NCBI RefSeq assembly: GCF_900168045.1
Contig: NZ_FUYY01000001.1
Coordinates: forward strand, 682,001-746,000
DNA: 64,000 nucleotides
Reading direction: 5' to 3'
DNA from: Salegentibacter holothuriorum
Lineage (GTDB): Bacteria; Bacteroidota; Bacteroidia; Flavobacteriales; Flavobacteriaceae
In this document: positions 36,459 through 45,385 of the stretch, piece by piece
Numbering within the stretch: position 1 is the stretch's first letter
Layout of the letters: every line of letters starts with the position of its first letter
Position numbers and translations under genes: made by a program
Notes under the pieces: model-generated
The model's input: only the letters and a program-made list of their open reading frames with translations
Told to the model about the DNA's origin: nothing
The model's database searches: none

Positions 36459-36878
36459 CTATTTCTTTTTGGGCAATGCTATGGTAGTAAGTTTTACGAT
36501 AGAAATAAGATTCTGGTCTTCATCAGTAATTCTAATTTCAAAAAGTTGGGTAGTACGGCCTTTATGAATAAACGATGCTTTTGCAAAAACAAAACCTTCT
36601 GAAATACTTTTTAAGTGATTTGCAGAAATTTCAATCCCACGAACATAAAATTTTTCAGTATCCAGGAAAACATAGCTTGCCATGCTTCCTACACTTTCTG
36701 CCAAAGCCACACTGGCACCACCGTGCAAAACACCGTCTGGCTGATGCACCTTGGAGGTAACCGGCATTTTAGCGATTAAATAATCGTCTCCAATTTCGGT
36801 AAATTCTATCTCCAGAGTTTCCATAAGCGTATTTCTACACACTTTTTTAGAAAGCTTCAGAATTTCTTCTTTGGTCAT
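36459..36878 (-). CDS. Hotdog-fold thioesterase (PaaI/MenI-like)
   Basis: I chose the ATG at 36878 (MTKEEILKLSKKVC). An ATG 17 codons earlier, at 36929, is also open but adds a segment unlike the family. The 139-residue protein is a single hotdog domain with the central HQPDGVLHGGASVALAESVGSMA motif, where the Glu/Gln region is catalytic in family members. In this men cluster it is probably the DHNA-CoA thioesterase that releases 1,4-dihydroxy-2-naphthoate after MenB; that assignment is contextual. It sits 3 bases upstream of the isochorismate synthase gene. Confidence 0.82.
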   Translation of the reverse strand: MTKEEILKLSKKVCRNTLMETLEIEFTEIGDDYLIAKMPVTSKVHQPDGVLHGGASVALAESVGSMASYVFLDTEKFYVRGIEISANHLKSISEGFVFAKASFIHKGRTTQLFEIRITDEDQNLISIVKLTTIALPKKK

Positions 36879-37014
36879 AGCAATAAGATTGGTTTCTTTG
36901 TAAGCCACATCGGGTAAACCAAGAGGCATTTTATAATTTTTTTTTTGATTCGCCGCAAGCTTTGAATCATTTAAGTCTCGATTATCGAGTAAAAATACAA
37001 AACCGACCTAAAAA

Positions 37015-37650
37015 ATGAGTATTGAAAAGGAGCTTTCTTATCAGATTACTAACACCTATAGCGTTTTAAACGATTTTACTGAAAAAACAAAAACGGTATG
37101 GCTGGTTTGTCACGGAATTGGTTACTTGAGCCGTTATTTTTTGCGGCATTTTTATCATTTAAATACTGAAGAAAATTATATCGTAGCCCCACAGGCACAA
37201 TCTAAATACTATCTCAAAAACGAGTACAAACACGTTGGGGCTTCCTGGCTTACTAAAGAACGAACTGAAGCTGAAACAGAAAATGTACTTGCTTATCTGG
37301 ACGAGGTTTACAAAGCTGAAAATCTTAAAAATGCTCGCAGACTGATTATTTTAGGATATTCTCAGGGAGTTTCAGTAGCGACACGTTGGGTAGCCTCACG
37401 CAAACTTAAATGTGATGAATTGATTATGCATTCGGGGAAAGTTCCTTCGGAATTAACAATGGAAGATTTTCAGTTTTTAAAAAACACCAACTTTAGCTTT
37501 ATTTATGGAACCGAAGATGAATACCTAAAAAATGGAATTATTAAAGTGGAGGAAAAACGACTCAGAGAATTATTCCCAAACAATTTGGAAATAAAAACTT
37601 ATAAAGGCGGCCACGAAGTTAATACCGAACTAATTGCTGAATTTGCTTAA
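37015..37650 (+). CDS. Alpha/beta hydrolase (phospholipase/carboxylesterase type)
   Basis: The 211-residue cytoplasmic protein has an alpha/beta-hydrolase core: HGIGYLSRYFLRHF near the oxyanion region, the nucleophile elbow GYSQGVSVA (Ser about 123) and a late GGHEVN with the catalytic His. It resembles the short carboxylesterase/phospholipase group (COG0400). Its substrate is unknown. It is divergent from the men genes. Confidence 0.82.
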   Translation: MSIEKELSYQITNTYSVLNDFTEKTKTVWLVCHGIGYLSRYFLRHFYHLNTEENYIVAPQAQSKYYLKNEYKHVGASWLTKERTEAETENVLAYLDEVYKAENLKNARRLIILGYSQGVSVATRWVASRKLKCDELIMHSGKVPSELTMEDFQFLKNTNFSFIYGTEDEYLKNGIIKVEEKRLRELFPNNLEIKTYKGGHEVNTELIAEFA

Positions 37651-37690
37651 TTTAGGAGAATTCTGAAACCCTATACATTCTTCCTGAAAC

Positions 37691-37718
37691 TGTCACGTCG
37701 AGCGCAGTCGAGAAGTCT
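37691..37718 (+). repeat. Short dispersed repeat upstream of the Nramp-like gene
   Basis: TGTCACGTCGAGCGCAGTCG and the following AGAAGTCT are a unit I know as a common flavobacterial intergenic repeat. It forms a weak TCGAGCGCAGTCGA inverted repeat. It lies 20 bases before the transporter start and might affect its leader. Confidence 0.45.
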
Positions 37719-37737
37719 ATAATGTGATTATTTGTAA

Positions 37738-39006
37738 ATGAAACAAAAAACTACCTCCAAAACATCTATTTTAAAAAGCATAGGTCCAGGCTTTTTACTG
37801 GCGGGAGCAGCTATTGGGGTTTCTCATTTGGTACAGGCCACCCGGGCCGGTGCCGATTATGGATTTATCTTAATTTGGGTTCTAATTATAGCCTGCATTT
37901 CAAAATATCCCTTTCTGGAATTTGGCCCCAGGTTTGTCGCCGGTACTGGAAACCATCTAATTACCGGTTATAAAAAACTCGGTAAATTTCCCTATTGGAT
38001 CTATATTATGATTACTATAGGAAGTATGTTTATTATACAGGCCGCAGTGACTATTGTCACCGCCGGTTTAGCAGAGCGATTATTCAATTTTGGCTGGTCG
38101 CCTTTTTTATGGAGTGGGATTATTCTAAGTGCATGTATCGCTCTCCTTTTAATAGGAAAATATCCCGGCCTAGATAAAAGTATGAAGGTGATCGTTACCT
38201 TATTAACTCTCGCTACTCTTGCTGCCGTAATTATGGCTTTTGGGGCGGGAACAGTGAATGATGCAGTAACCACTGAGTCGCCTTCGCTTTGGACTACCGC
38301 CAGTTTGGGCTTTATAATCGCTTTTATGGGCTGGATGCCTATTCCGCTAGATGCTTCGGTTTGGCATTCCATCTGGACTAAAGAGAAAGCCTTACAAAAC
38401 AAACAAAAAATTTCAGTAAAAGGCGCTTTTGCCGATTTCAACGTGGGCTATCTTTCGGCTGCTTTTATAGGTTCACTTTTCTTTCTACTAGGCGTTTTAG
38501 TAATGTTTGGCAGCGGAACTTCTTTTTCCAGCAACAGCGTAGAGTTCTCGAGCCAGTTGGTAGAACTTTACGGGAAAACCCTTGGCGAATGGAGCAAGCC
38601 TTTAATCTCGGTAGCAGCTTTTGTTACTATGCTTAGTACTGTTCTAACAGTTACTGATGCCTATCCCAGAGTAATCTCTGAATTAAAAAACCCTGAAAAG
38701 GATAAACCTGAAGACAAAAAAGAGAAATGGAAAATTTACCGAATTTCTATTTTCATTATCCCCGTCTTGTCTCTTTCAATTTTATATTTTCTCTCGGGTT
38801 CTTTTACCATTTTAGTAGATTTCGCCGCCGGACTTTCATTTCTTTCCGCACCTTTTCTAGCCTGGTTTAATTACAAACTGGTAACCGGAAAACAAATGCC
38901 GGAAAAACATCGACCAGGAAAAAACTATAGAGTTTTCAGCTTGATTTGTTTTGCCCTTTTGGTGATATTTAATTTTGTGTATTTGTATTATAATTTTTTG
39001 AGTTAG
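37738..39006 (+). CDS. Nramp-related transporter with divergent metal-site motifs
   Basis: The 422-residue protein has about 11 membrane helices and the overall Nramp plan (GPGFLLAGAAIG in helix 1, AGADYG, KYPFLEFGPRF). The two metal-binding motifs differ from classical Nramp proteins: the helix-1 DPGN is replaced by GVSH (27-30), and the helix-6 MPH reads MPIP (200-203). It therefore probably does not carry Mn2+ or Fe2+ by the classic mechanism. It may belong to the Nramp-related group with other substrates (Mg2+ or Al3+ have been reported for some members). Automated annotation would call it a divalent metal transporter. Confidence 0.8.
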   Translation: MKQKTTSKTSILKSIGPGFLLAGAAIGVSHLVQATRAGADYGFILIWVLIIACISKYPFLEFGPRFVAGTGNHLITGYKKLGKFPYWIYIMITIGSMFIIQAAVTIVTAGLAERLFNFGWSPFLWSGIILSACIALLLIGKYPGLDKSMKVIVTLLTLATLAAVIMAFGAGTVNDAVTTESPSLWTTASLGFIIAFMGWMPIPLDASVWHSIWTKEKALQNKQKISVKGAFADFNVGYLSAAFIGSLFFLLGVLVMFGSGTSFSSNSVEFSSQLVELYGKTLGEWSKPLISVAAFVTMLSTVLTVTDAYPRVISELKNPEKDKPEDKKEKWKIYRISIFIIPVLSLSILYFLSGSFTILVDFAAGLSFLSAPFLAWFNYKLVTGKQMPEKHRPGKNYRVFSLICFALLVIFNFVYLYYNFLS

Positions 39007-39048
39007 TTTTTTAACCAAATGATTCACGCACACTAAATTCACCTTAAA

Positions 39049-39681
39049 TTAAACACAGGAATTTTCATCAACCGAAAACACTTTTTCTTTTAATACTTGA
39101 ATGTCGCCATTAGTTGTAAGCTTTAAGTGATATCTATTGGTTTGAATTGGCGTGCAATAACTAACAGTTTTTAATACTATAAGTTCAAAACCGGAATTTG
39201 TAGCTTTTATAGCCCCCCCTTCAATATCATTAATTCGATAATAATAATCGTTTGCACGAATCCAAAGCAAGGCCTCTTCTTTTGTATTTATAGCACCTAA
39301 AAATTGCAGTAATTCATCCTTATTCCCAACCAATCTATTTTGACCTTCCGCCTGGTATTTTAAATAATAAAAACAAGATGCCGGTAAACAACTTGGGGCA
39401 AAACCGTTTTCCGGTTTTAAGTTGTTAAACTCCTCCTTGCACATATCGTCTTCTTCACTGACACATAGCACTCCGTTTTGACCTATAATTTTTTCGTTAA
39501 AATCATTCGGGCCGTTTACAAAAGCTTGAACAAGCTCCCAATAATTGTTTTCTATACCGGGATCCAGATCATGGAAAGGATATTCCTCAGAAATTGACTC
39601 AAAGCCTTTGGTAGAAATAGCGTCGTCAGTACTACAGGAAACAAAAAGAATGAGTGTAAAAAATAATATTGATATTTTCAT
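39049..39681 (-). CDS. Lipoprotein of unknown function
   Basis: The ATG at 39681 is preferred over one 12 codons earlier because it opens a lipoprotein signal (LILFVSC, Cys16). The protein is 210 residues. It has a polar N-terminal part with a CVSEEDDMC pair and a CLPASCFYYLKYQ cysteine pair, then a mixed alpha/beta C-terminal part. No family is recognised. It is followed on the plus side by the dnaK terminator. Confidence 0.7.
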   Translation of the reverse strand: MKISILFFTLILFVSCSTDDAISTKGFESISEEYPFHDLDPGIENNYWELVQAFVNGPNDFNEKIIGQNGVLCVSEEDDMCKEEFNNLKPENGFAPSCLPASCFYYLKYQAEGQNRLVGNKDELLQFLGAINTKEEALLWIRANDYYYRINDIEGGAIKATNSGFELIVLKTVSYCTPIQTNRYHLKLTTNGDIQVLKEKVFSVDENSCV

Positions 39682-39737
39682 AATAGTCGATTTCTTAATA
39701 GATGCAAAAATTACCAAATAGTTGCGTGTAAAAATAA

Positions 39738-39770
39738 AAAAAGCACAATCAAATTAATGATTGCGCTTTT
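39738..39770 (-). terminator. Terminator of dnaK
   Basis: AAGCACAATCA pairs with TGATTGCGCTT (one mismatch) across a 6-base loop, with a T-run on the minus strand. A second hairpin (ATCCCGAA/TTCGGGAT, 39802-39822) lies between this and the dnaK stop codon. It is suited to end dnaK transcription. Confidence 0.75.
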
Positions 39771-39877
39771 TGGTACTATTACTTAAGCTCGATTTTTCGA
39801 GATCCCGAAACAAGTTCGGGATAAGCGATTCGCACATTTTTCTTTAGCGCAAAGCACTATGAAAAATGGCTCTCTGC

Positions 39878-41809
39878 TTACTTCACTTCTTCAAAATCTA
39901 CGTCTTCTACGTCGTCTCCGCTTTTAGAGTTTCCTCCTCCGGCTTGCTGTCCGCCTTCAGCTCCGGTAGCACCTTGTTGTGGTCCACCTTGTCCGCCCTG
40001 GGCTTCAGCTTGTGCTTTATACATTTCTTCAGAAGCTGTTTTCCATGCTTCGTTCAATTTGTCTAAAGCAGGAGTGATTTGATCCAACTCTTTAGTTTCG
40101 TAAGCTTTCTTCAATTCTTCTAAAGCTTCTTCTACCGGCTTTTTCTTGTCTTCAGAAATCTTATCACCAAATTCTTTCAACTGCTTTTCAGTTTGGAAGA
40201 TCATAGCATCAGCTTCGTTAAGCTTATCTACTTTCTCTTTGGCTTGCTTGTCTGCATCAGCATTAGCTTCAGCTTCCTGCTTCATTTTCTCGATTTCTTC
40301 TTCTGTTAATCCTGAAGAAGCCTCGATACGAATATCCTGAGATTTACCAGTTGCTTTATCGGTAGCACTTACTTTAATGATACCATTGGCATCAATATCA
40401 AAAGTCACTTCAATTTGAGGAGTTCCTCTTGGTGCTGGTGGAATTCCATCTAAGTGGAATCTACCAATTGTTTTATTATCTGCCGCCATTGGACGCTCAC
40501 CCTGCAACACGTGAATTTCTACAGAAGGCTGATTATCTGCCGCGGTAGAGAATGTTTGTGATTTTTTAGTTGGAATTGTTGTGTTAGATTCAATTAACTT
40601 AGTGTTAACTCCTCCCATAGTTTCAATACCTAAAGAAAGTGGAGTAACATCAAGCAACAATACATCTTTTACATCTCCAGTAAGTACACCACCCTGAATC
40701 GCAGCACCAATTGCTACAACCTCATCTGGGTTTACACCTTTAGAAGGTTTCTTACCAAAAAATGCTTCTACTTCTTCCTGAATTTTAGGCATACGGGTAG
40801 AACCACCAACAAGAATTACCTCATCAATATCACTTTTTGAAAGACCTGCATCACTAAGTGCTTTCTTCACAGGATCCATAGAACGGGTTACCAATTCTGA
40901 AGCTAATTGCTCAAATTTAGAACGGCTAATAGTTTCTACAAGGTGTTTTGGACCGCTTGAAGTTGCCGTTACATAAGGTAAATTGATTTCTGTTTGACTT
41001 GAAGAAGACAACTCAATTTTAGCTTTTTCAGCAGCTTCTTTTAAACGCTGAAGTGCCATTGGGTCTTTTCTAAGATCAATATCTTCCGCTTTTTGGAAAG
41101 TATCTGCAAGATAATCTATTAATACCTCATCAAAATCATCACCACCAAGGTGTGTATCACCATTAGTAGACAATACCTCAAATACACCATCACCTAATTC
41201 AAGGATAGAGATATCAAATGTACCACCACCAAGGTCATATACAGCGATCTTTTGATCCTGAGATTTTTTATCCAATCCGTAAGCCAATGCTGCTGCTGTT
41301 GGCTCATTTATAATACGGCTAACTTTTAAACCTGCAATCTCACCGGCTTCTTTTGTAGCCTGACGTTGAGAATCGTTAAAATATGCAGGTACGGTAATTA
41401 CCGCTTCTGTTACATCCTGCCCAAGATAATCCTCTGCGGTTTTCTTCATTTTTTGAAGTACCATAGCAGAAAGTTCCTGAGGAGTATATTTTCTTCCATC
41501 TATATCTACACGAGGAGTATCGTTATCACCTTTTACCACTTTATAAGGTACTCTTCCTGCTTCCCTAGAAGATTCAGAATATTTGTTCCCCATAAAACGC
41601 TTAATAGACGAAATAGTTTTAGTTGGGTTAGTTACTGCCTGACGCTTGGCCGGGTCACCAACTTTTATTTCGCCACCTTCCACAAATGCGATTACAGAAG
41701 GGGTAGTTCTTTTTCCTTCAGCATTAGGTATTACCGTAGGTTCGTTACCTTCCATTACGGAAACGCAAGAGTTGGTAGTACCTAAGTCAATTCCAATTAT
41801 TTTACTCAT
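39878..41809 (-). CDS. dnaK: Molecular chaperone DnaK (Hsp70)
   Basis: I took the ATG at 41809 ([18 protein letters not shown]), 12 codons into the open frame, as is usual for DnaK. The protein is 643 residues. The ATPase domain is complete, with [34 protein letters not shown] and the linker [16 protein letters not shown]. The peptide-binding domain and a Gly/Gln-rich tail with EDVDFEEVK follow. It folds and refolds cytoplasmic proteins with DnaJ and GrpE, which are not in this window. A palindrome and a sigma-54-like element lie upstream. Confidence 0.98.
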   Translation of the reverse strand: MSKIIGIDLGTTNSCVSVMEGNEPTVIPNAEGKRTTPSVIAFVEGGEIKVGDPAKRQAVTNPTKTISSIKRFMGNKYSESSREAGRVPYKVVKGDNDTPRVDIDGRKYTPQELSAMVLQKMKKTAEDYLGQDVTEAVITVPAYFNDSQRQATKEAGEIAGLKVSRIINEPTAAALAYGLDKKSQDQKIAVYDLGGGTFDISILELGDGVFEVLSTNGDTHLGGDDFDEVLIDYLADTFQKAEDIDLRKDPMALQRLKEAAEKAKIELSSSSQTEINLPYVTATSSGPKHLVETISRSKFEQLASELVTRSMDPVKKALSDAGLSKSDIDEVILVGGSTRMPKIQEEVEAFFGKKPSKGVNPDEVVAIGAAIQGGVLTGDVKDVLLLDVTPLSLGIETMGGVNTKLIESNTTIPTKKSQTFSTAADNQPSVEIHVLQGERPMAADNKTIGRFHLDGIPPAPRGTPQIEVTFDIDANGIIKVSATDKATGKSQDIRIEASSGLTEEEIEKMKQEAEANADADKQAKEKVDKLNEADAMIFQTEKQLKEFGDKISEDKKKPVEEALEELKKAYETKELDQITPALDKLNEAWKTASEEMYKAQAEAQGGQGGPQQGATGAEGGQQAGGGNSKSGDDVEDVDFEEVK

Positions 41810-41862
41810 AACTTTATACGTTGAATTTGATATTATTGATTTCAATTGTTCGAGGTGTTAAA

Positions 41863-41903
41863 GTCAATCTTTATGCCATCGAAAAACTTATGACAGGTTG
41901 TCA
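41863..41903 (-). promoter_or_regulatory. Candidate dnaK control region: sigma-54-like element plus palindrome
   Basis: On the minus strand the palindrome TGACAACCTGTCA (41891-41903) lies 12 bases before TGGCATAAAGATTGA (41864-41878). The latter agrees with the sigma-54 pattern TGGCAYR-N4-TTGC at every conserved base except the last C. The element ends about 54 bases before the dnaK start. I recall similar pairs before stress genes in Flavobacteriaceae, but no experiment is implied. Confidence 0.45.
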
Positions 41904-42098
41904 TTTTCTTACTAAATCACTTGCCAAATCTGCGCTTTAGGCCGTAGTTTAGAATAAATTGCCACTTGATTATCCGTATTTTGAATTGAAAATATTATAT
42001 CTAATCAATGTTTTGACACTTTATTTTGAAGTAGATTGTTAGTCACGAAATCGTTTTAATATTTCGTCAATTCCTTCTACTTCATACTAACAAATCCT

Positions 42099-42121
42099 TA
42101 CTTTTGCAGCAAAATAGGAGT
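42099..42121 (+). promoter_or_regulatory. sdaA promoter -7 box and Shine-Dalgarno
   Basis: TACTTTTG (42099-42106) matches TAnnTTTG. An AGGAG follows at 42117-42121, 6 bases before the ATG at 42128. A clear Shine-Dalgarno is uncommon in this group, and here it fixes the start codon. Confidence 0.6.
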
Positions 42122-42127
42122 TACACA

Positions 42128-43561
42128 ATGCGAAAAATTGAATGTATTAGTATTTTTGATATGTTGAAGGTGGGTGTAGGCCCTTCCAGTTCTCATACCT
42201 TAGGTCCCTGGCGAGCCGCACAAAGATGGATTGCAGAGTTACAGAAAAAAGGAACTTTTGAAGAAGTTGAACACATTCATATAGACCTTTATGGCTCTCT
42301 TTCCCTTACCGGAATTGGTCACGCCACAGATATTGCCACCATTTTAGGTCTTTGTGGTCACGATCCTGTAACTATGGATATTTCTATTATTGATGCTGAA
42401 ATTCAAAAAATCAGGGAATCAAAAAAACTTCAAATTAATGGGGAAAAAGAGATCGATTTTAGCATTGCTGACGATGTAAAATTTAATCGTAAATTCCTTG
42501 ATTTTCACCCAAATGGAATGACTTTTCGTGCTAAACTGAAAAGTGGTAAAAAAACCTCTTCTTCCTTTTATTCTATCGGCGGCGGCTTTGTGGTAAAGAA
42601 AGAACGTAAAAATGCCAGTAAGAAGATGAAAAGTTTTATGGAGTTTCCTTTTCCCATAGAAAAGGCTACAGAACTACTCGCCTATTGTAAAGCTGAAAAC
42701 AAACCTATTTCTGAAATCGTTCTGGAAAACGAAAAATCACTTAGAAGTGAAGAAGAAATAAATTCTGGTTTAAAACAAATCTGGGATGTGATGCTAGAAT
42801 CTATGTACATAGGTTGCCATACCGAAGGTACGCTACCAGGCGGACTCAATGTAAAACGTCGCTCTTTTGAAATGCACCAACGCCTTATTGGCGAAGAAAA
42901 ATATGACTCTCCCGAAAATTGGATTACCGCGATTAGAAGAACGGAAGTGAAATTTAGACAGATTCTTAAATGGGTAAGTTGTTTTGCTATTAGTGTAAAC
43001 GAAGTAAACGCATCGCTGGGTCGTGTAGTTACTGCGCCTACCAATGGTAGCGCAGGCACAGTTCCTTCAGTAATGATGTATTATATGGTCATAGAAAATC
43101 ATGAGGCTACTTTTGAAGATATGAAACGCTTTATGCTTGTAGCCGGTGAGATTGGAAGTCTCTTTAAAAAAGGTGCCACAATTTCTGCGGCCATGGGTGG
43201 TTGCCAGGCAGAGATTGGTGTTTCCTCAGCAATGGCTGCGGGTGGATTAACAGAATTACTAGGCGGCACACCGGAGCAGGTGCTTATGGCTGCTGAAATT
43301 GCCATGGAACATCACCTGGGTTTAACCTGCGATCCTATAGCAGGTTTAGTACAAGTGCCTTGTATTGAAAGAAATGCAATGGGCGCCATAAAAGCAATAA
43401 ATGCGGCTGAAATTGCCCTGGAAAGCGATGCGACTAAAGCAAAAGTTCCGCTAGATAAAGTGATTGAAACTATGTGGGATACCGCAAAAGACATGAACTC
43501 TAAATATAAAGAAACTTCAGAAGGCGGACTCGCAGTTAAAGTGAATTTAAGCGATTGTTAA
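42128..43561 (+). CDS. sdaA: L-serine ammonia-lyase, single chain
   Basis: The ATG at 42128 (MRKIECISIFDMLKVGVGPS) is used; the eight codons upstream lie over the promoter and AGGAG. The 477-residue protein joins the beta domain (SSSHTLGPWRAA) and the alpha catalytic domain in one chain. The alpha part has the conserved APTNGSAGTVPSVMMYY loop and three Cys expected to ligate a [4Fe-4S] cluster (GGCQAEIG, TCDPIAG, PCIERN). It converts L-serine to pyruvate and ammonia. The fused chain is the iron-dependent type found in E. coli SdaA. Confidence 0.95.
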   Translation: MRKIECISIFDMLKVGVGPSSSHTLGPWRAAQRWIAELQKKGTFEEVEHIHIDLYGSLSLTGIGHATDIATILGLCGHDPVTMDISIIDAEIQKIRESKKLQINGEKEIDFSIADDVKFNRKFLDFHPNGMTFRAKLKSGKKTSSSFYSIGGGFVVKKERKNASKKMKSFMEFPFPIEKATELLAYCKAENKPISEIVLENEKSLRSEEEINSGLKQIWDVMLESMYIGCHTEGTLPGGLNVKRRSFEMHQRLIGEEKYDSPENWITAIRRTEVKFRQILKWVSCFAISVNEVNASLGRVVTAPTNGSAGTVPSVMMYYMVIENHEATFEDMKRFMLVAGEIGSLFKKGATISAAMGGCQAEIGVSSAMAAGGLTELLGGTPEQVLMAAEIAMEHHLGLTCDPIAGLVQVPCIERNAMGAIKAINAAEIALESDATKAKVPLDKVIETMWDTAKDMNSKYKETSEGGLAVKVNLSDC

Positions 43562-43573
43562 TCTTAATGTCAT

Positions 43574-44410
43574 CGAAGAGCGAAGCGATGCGGCAATCTG
43601 TTCTTTGGCTGCTCTCTGCAGTTAGGGCTTATCGGCTGTTGATTTTCAGTTTGTAGTTTATGGTTGAGGGTTTTAATCTGTTTATAAGTATTGACTCTTT
43701 GTTCTCTTTCTTTACTCCTTCTTCTCCTGAAAAACAAATGTCGTTACGAGGAGGCGATAGCCGACGTGATAATCTGTTCTGAATCGGTTCTCGGCTTTGA
43801 GTTTTTCGTTTAGGTTAAATGTAATTCAAAAAGAAAAAATTGGCGGATTCCTTGCAACAACTAAAAATCGTCATTACGAAGAGCGAAGCGATGCGGCAAT
43901 CTGTTCTTTGGCTGCTCTCTGCAGTTAGGGCTTATCGGCTGTTGATTTTCAGTTTGTAGTTTATGGTTGAGGGTTTTAATCTGTTTATAAGTATTGACTC
44001 TTTGTTCTCTTTCTTTACTCCTTCTTCTCCTGAAAAACAAATGTCGTTACGAGGAGGCGATAGCCGACGTGGTAATCTGTTCTGAATCGGTTCTCGGCTT
44101 TGAGTTTTTCGTTTAGGTTAAATGTAATTCAAAAAGAAAAAATTGGTGGATTCGTTGCAACAGCTAAAAATCATTATTGCGAAGAGCGAAGCGATGCGGC
44201 AATCTGTACTTTTGCTGCCCTCTTTAGTTAGGGCTTATCGGCTGTTGATTTTCAGTTTGTAGTTTATGGTTGAGGGTCTTTTATCTGTTTATAAGTATTG
44301 ACTCTTTGTTTTCTTTTCTTTACTCTTTCTTCTCATGAAAAACTAATGTCATTAGGAGGCGATAGCCGACGTGGTAATCTGTTTTTGATCTGTTCTCGAT
44401 TTTCGGTTAT
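43574..44410 (+). repeat. 303-base tandem repeat, three copies
   Basis: Three head-to-tail units start at 43574, 43877 and 44180. Units 1 and 2 are both exactly 303 bases and differ at about 7 positions. Unit 3 is more diverged, is short by several bases and fades after about 230 bases. Each unit holds GAAGAGCGAAGCGATGCGGC and a second, related GTTACGAGGAGGCGATAGCC segment in the same direction, so each unit contains two halves of a dispersed flavobacterial element. No open frame runs through the repeat. Confidence 0.9.
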
Positions 44411-44521
44411 TTTTCATTTTTTTAATTATCAGTTTTTATTATTTAAGAAATAAAAATTAGTGAATTCGTGGCTTTAATTCCCACACAGTATTAAATTGCA
44501 GCAATAATCAAATTTACGCCT

Positions 44522-45199
44522 TTGGAGCTCCCAAAAATCCCACCAAAAATCAGCAACCTATTTCGCAATTACTGGTTCATGATAGGAACCTATTTTTTGT
44601 TTTTCTTTTTATTGGGATTTCTAAATACCTTTTTACCTAGTTTAGACCTGGAAAAATATCAGCAAACCGAGTTATTCAATTTAATGGACGAAAGCCCGCT
44701 GGCATTTATTCTTATGGCGGTTATTATAGCGCCCATTCTGGAAGAAAGTATGTTTAGAACACTTATAAAACCTTCTTTTACCGAAATCTATATTTTTATT
44801 TGTGCAGTACTTGCCTTTATAGGCCTTGGTTTTATTCCGCAGGAAGCGCATTCTTTACTTAAATATGGCCTGGTAATATTATCGGCTATTATCATTTTTC
44901 TTTTTTTGCAATCTCTCACACCTTCAAGATTTCTTAGAGTGTTTCGTATAATTCTATACCGAAATTATAGATTAATATGGCTACTTACCGCAGCTCTTTT
45001 TGGTTTGGTTCATATCTGGAATTATGTTGAAGGCTGGCAATTTGACCTTATTTTATTCCTGTTAATTTTTCCAAGAATTATCGCCGGGTATTTCTTCGGA
45101 AAAATAAAAGTTGAAAACGGAAACCTTATCTGGCCAATCGCTATGCACGCTATGAACAATGGAATTGTAGTCTTCTTTCTTCTTCCAAAAATTTTATAA
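44522..45199 (+). CDS. CPBP family intramembrane metalloprotease
   Basis: The 225-residue membrane protein shows the CPBP (Abi) motifs in order: EESMFRTLI (EExxxR), FGLVHIW (FxxxH) and HAMNNG (HxxxN). About eight hydrophobic segments can be read. The frame opens at TTG (44522); an ATG 16 codons later (44570) is possible but would trim a plausible polar N-terminus. CPBP proteases process prenylated proteins, bacteriocin precursors or signalling substrates; none is evident here. Confidence 0.82.
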   Translation: MELPKIPPKISNLFRNYWFMIGTYFLFFFLLGFLNTFLPSLDLEKYQQTELFNLMDESPLAFILMAVIIAPILEESMFRTLIKPSFTEIYIFICAVLAFIGLGFIPQEAHSLLKYGLVILSAIIIFLFLQSLTPSRFLRVFRIILYRNYRLIWLLTAALFGLVHIWNYVEGWQFDLILFLLIFPRIIAGYFFGKIKVENGNLIWPIAMHAMNNGIVVFFLLPKIL

Positions 45200-45385
45200 T
45201 GTTTGCGTCGAGGCATTTTTTAGAATCGAACTAGTTTGCCAGTAACTAATATTTTATATCTCCCTTCAATTTCCGGCCAAAATGAAATTTCAAAAGCTAC
45301 ACAGCTAATTTATTATTCTATAATTTTAAGGTCGGTGTTTTTATGCGTTTCAATTACTTCTTTATCTTTAGCCAAAATTTTAAGT

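Larger units (their letters stand above)
41810..42127. other. Divergent intergenic region dnaK/sdaA
   Basis: About 320 bases between divergent genes. The left part has the dnaK control elements and the right part the sdaA -7 box at 42099. The middle (41910-42080) is AT-rich, with nothing I can call. Confidence 0.55.

Noticed and set aside
43574-44410. Evenly spaced repeat that might suggest a CRISPR array
   Set aside because: The units are 303 bases and the whole unit repeats, with no short repeat/unique spacer pattern and no cas genes.
45236-45385. Fifty-codon N-terminal extension of the FGE-like protein
   Set aside because: The lipoprotein signal begins at 45386, and the upstream codons have no family resemblance and would bury the signal peptide.
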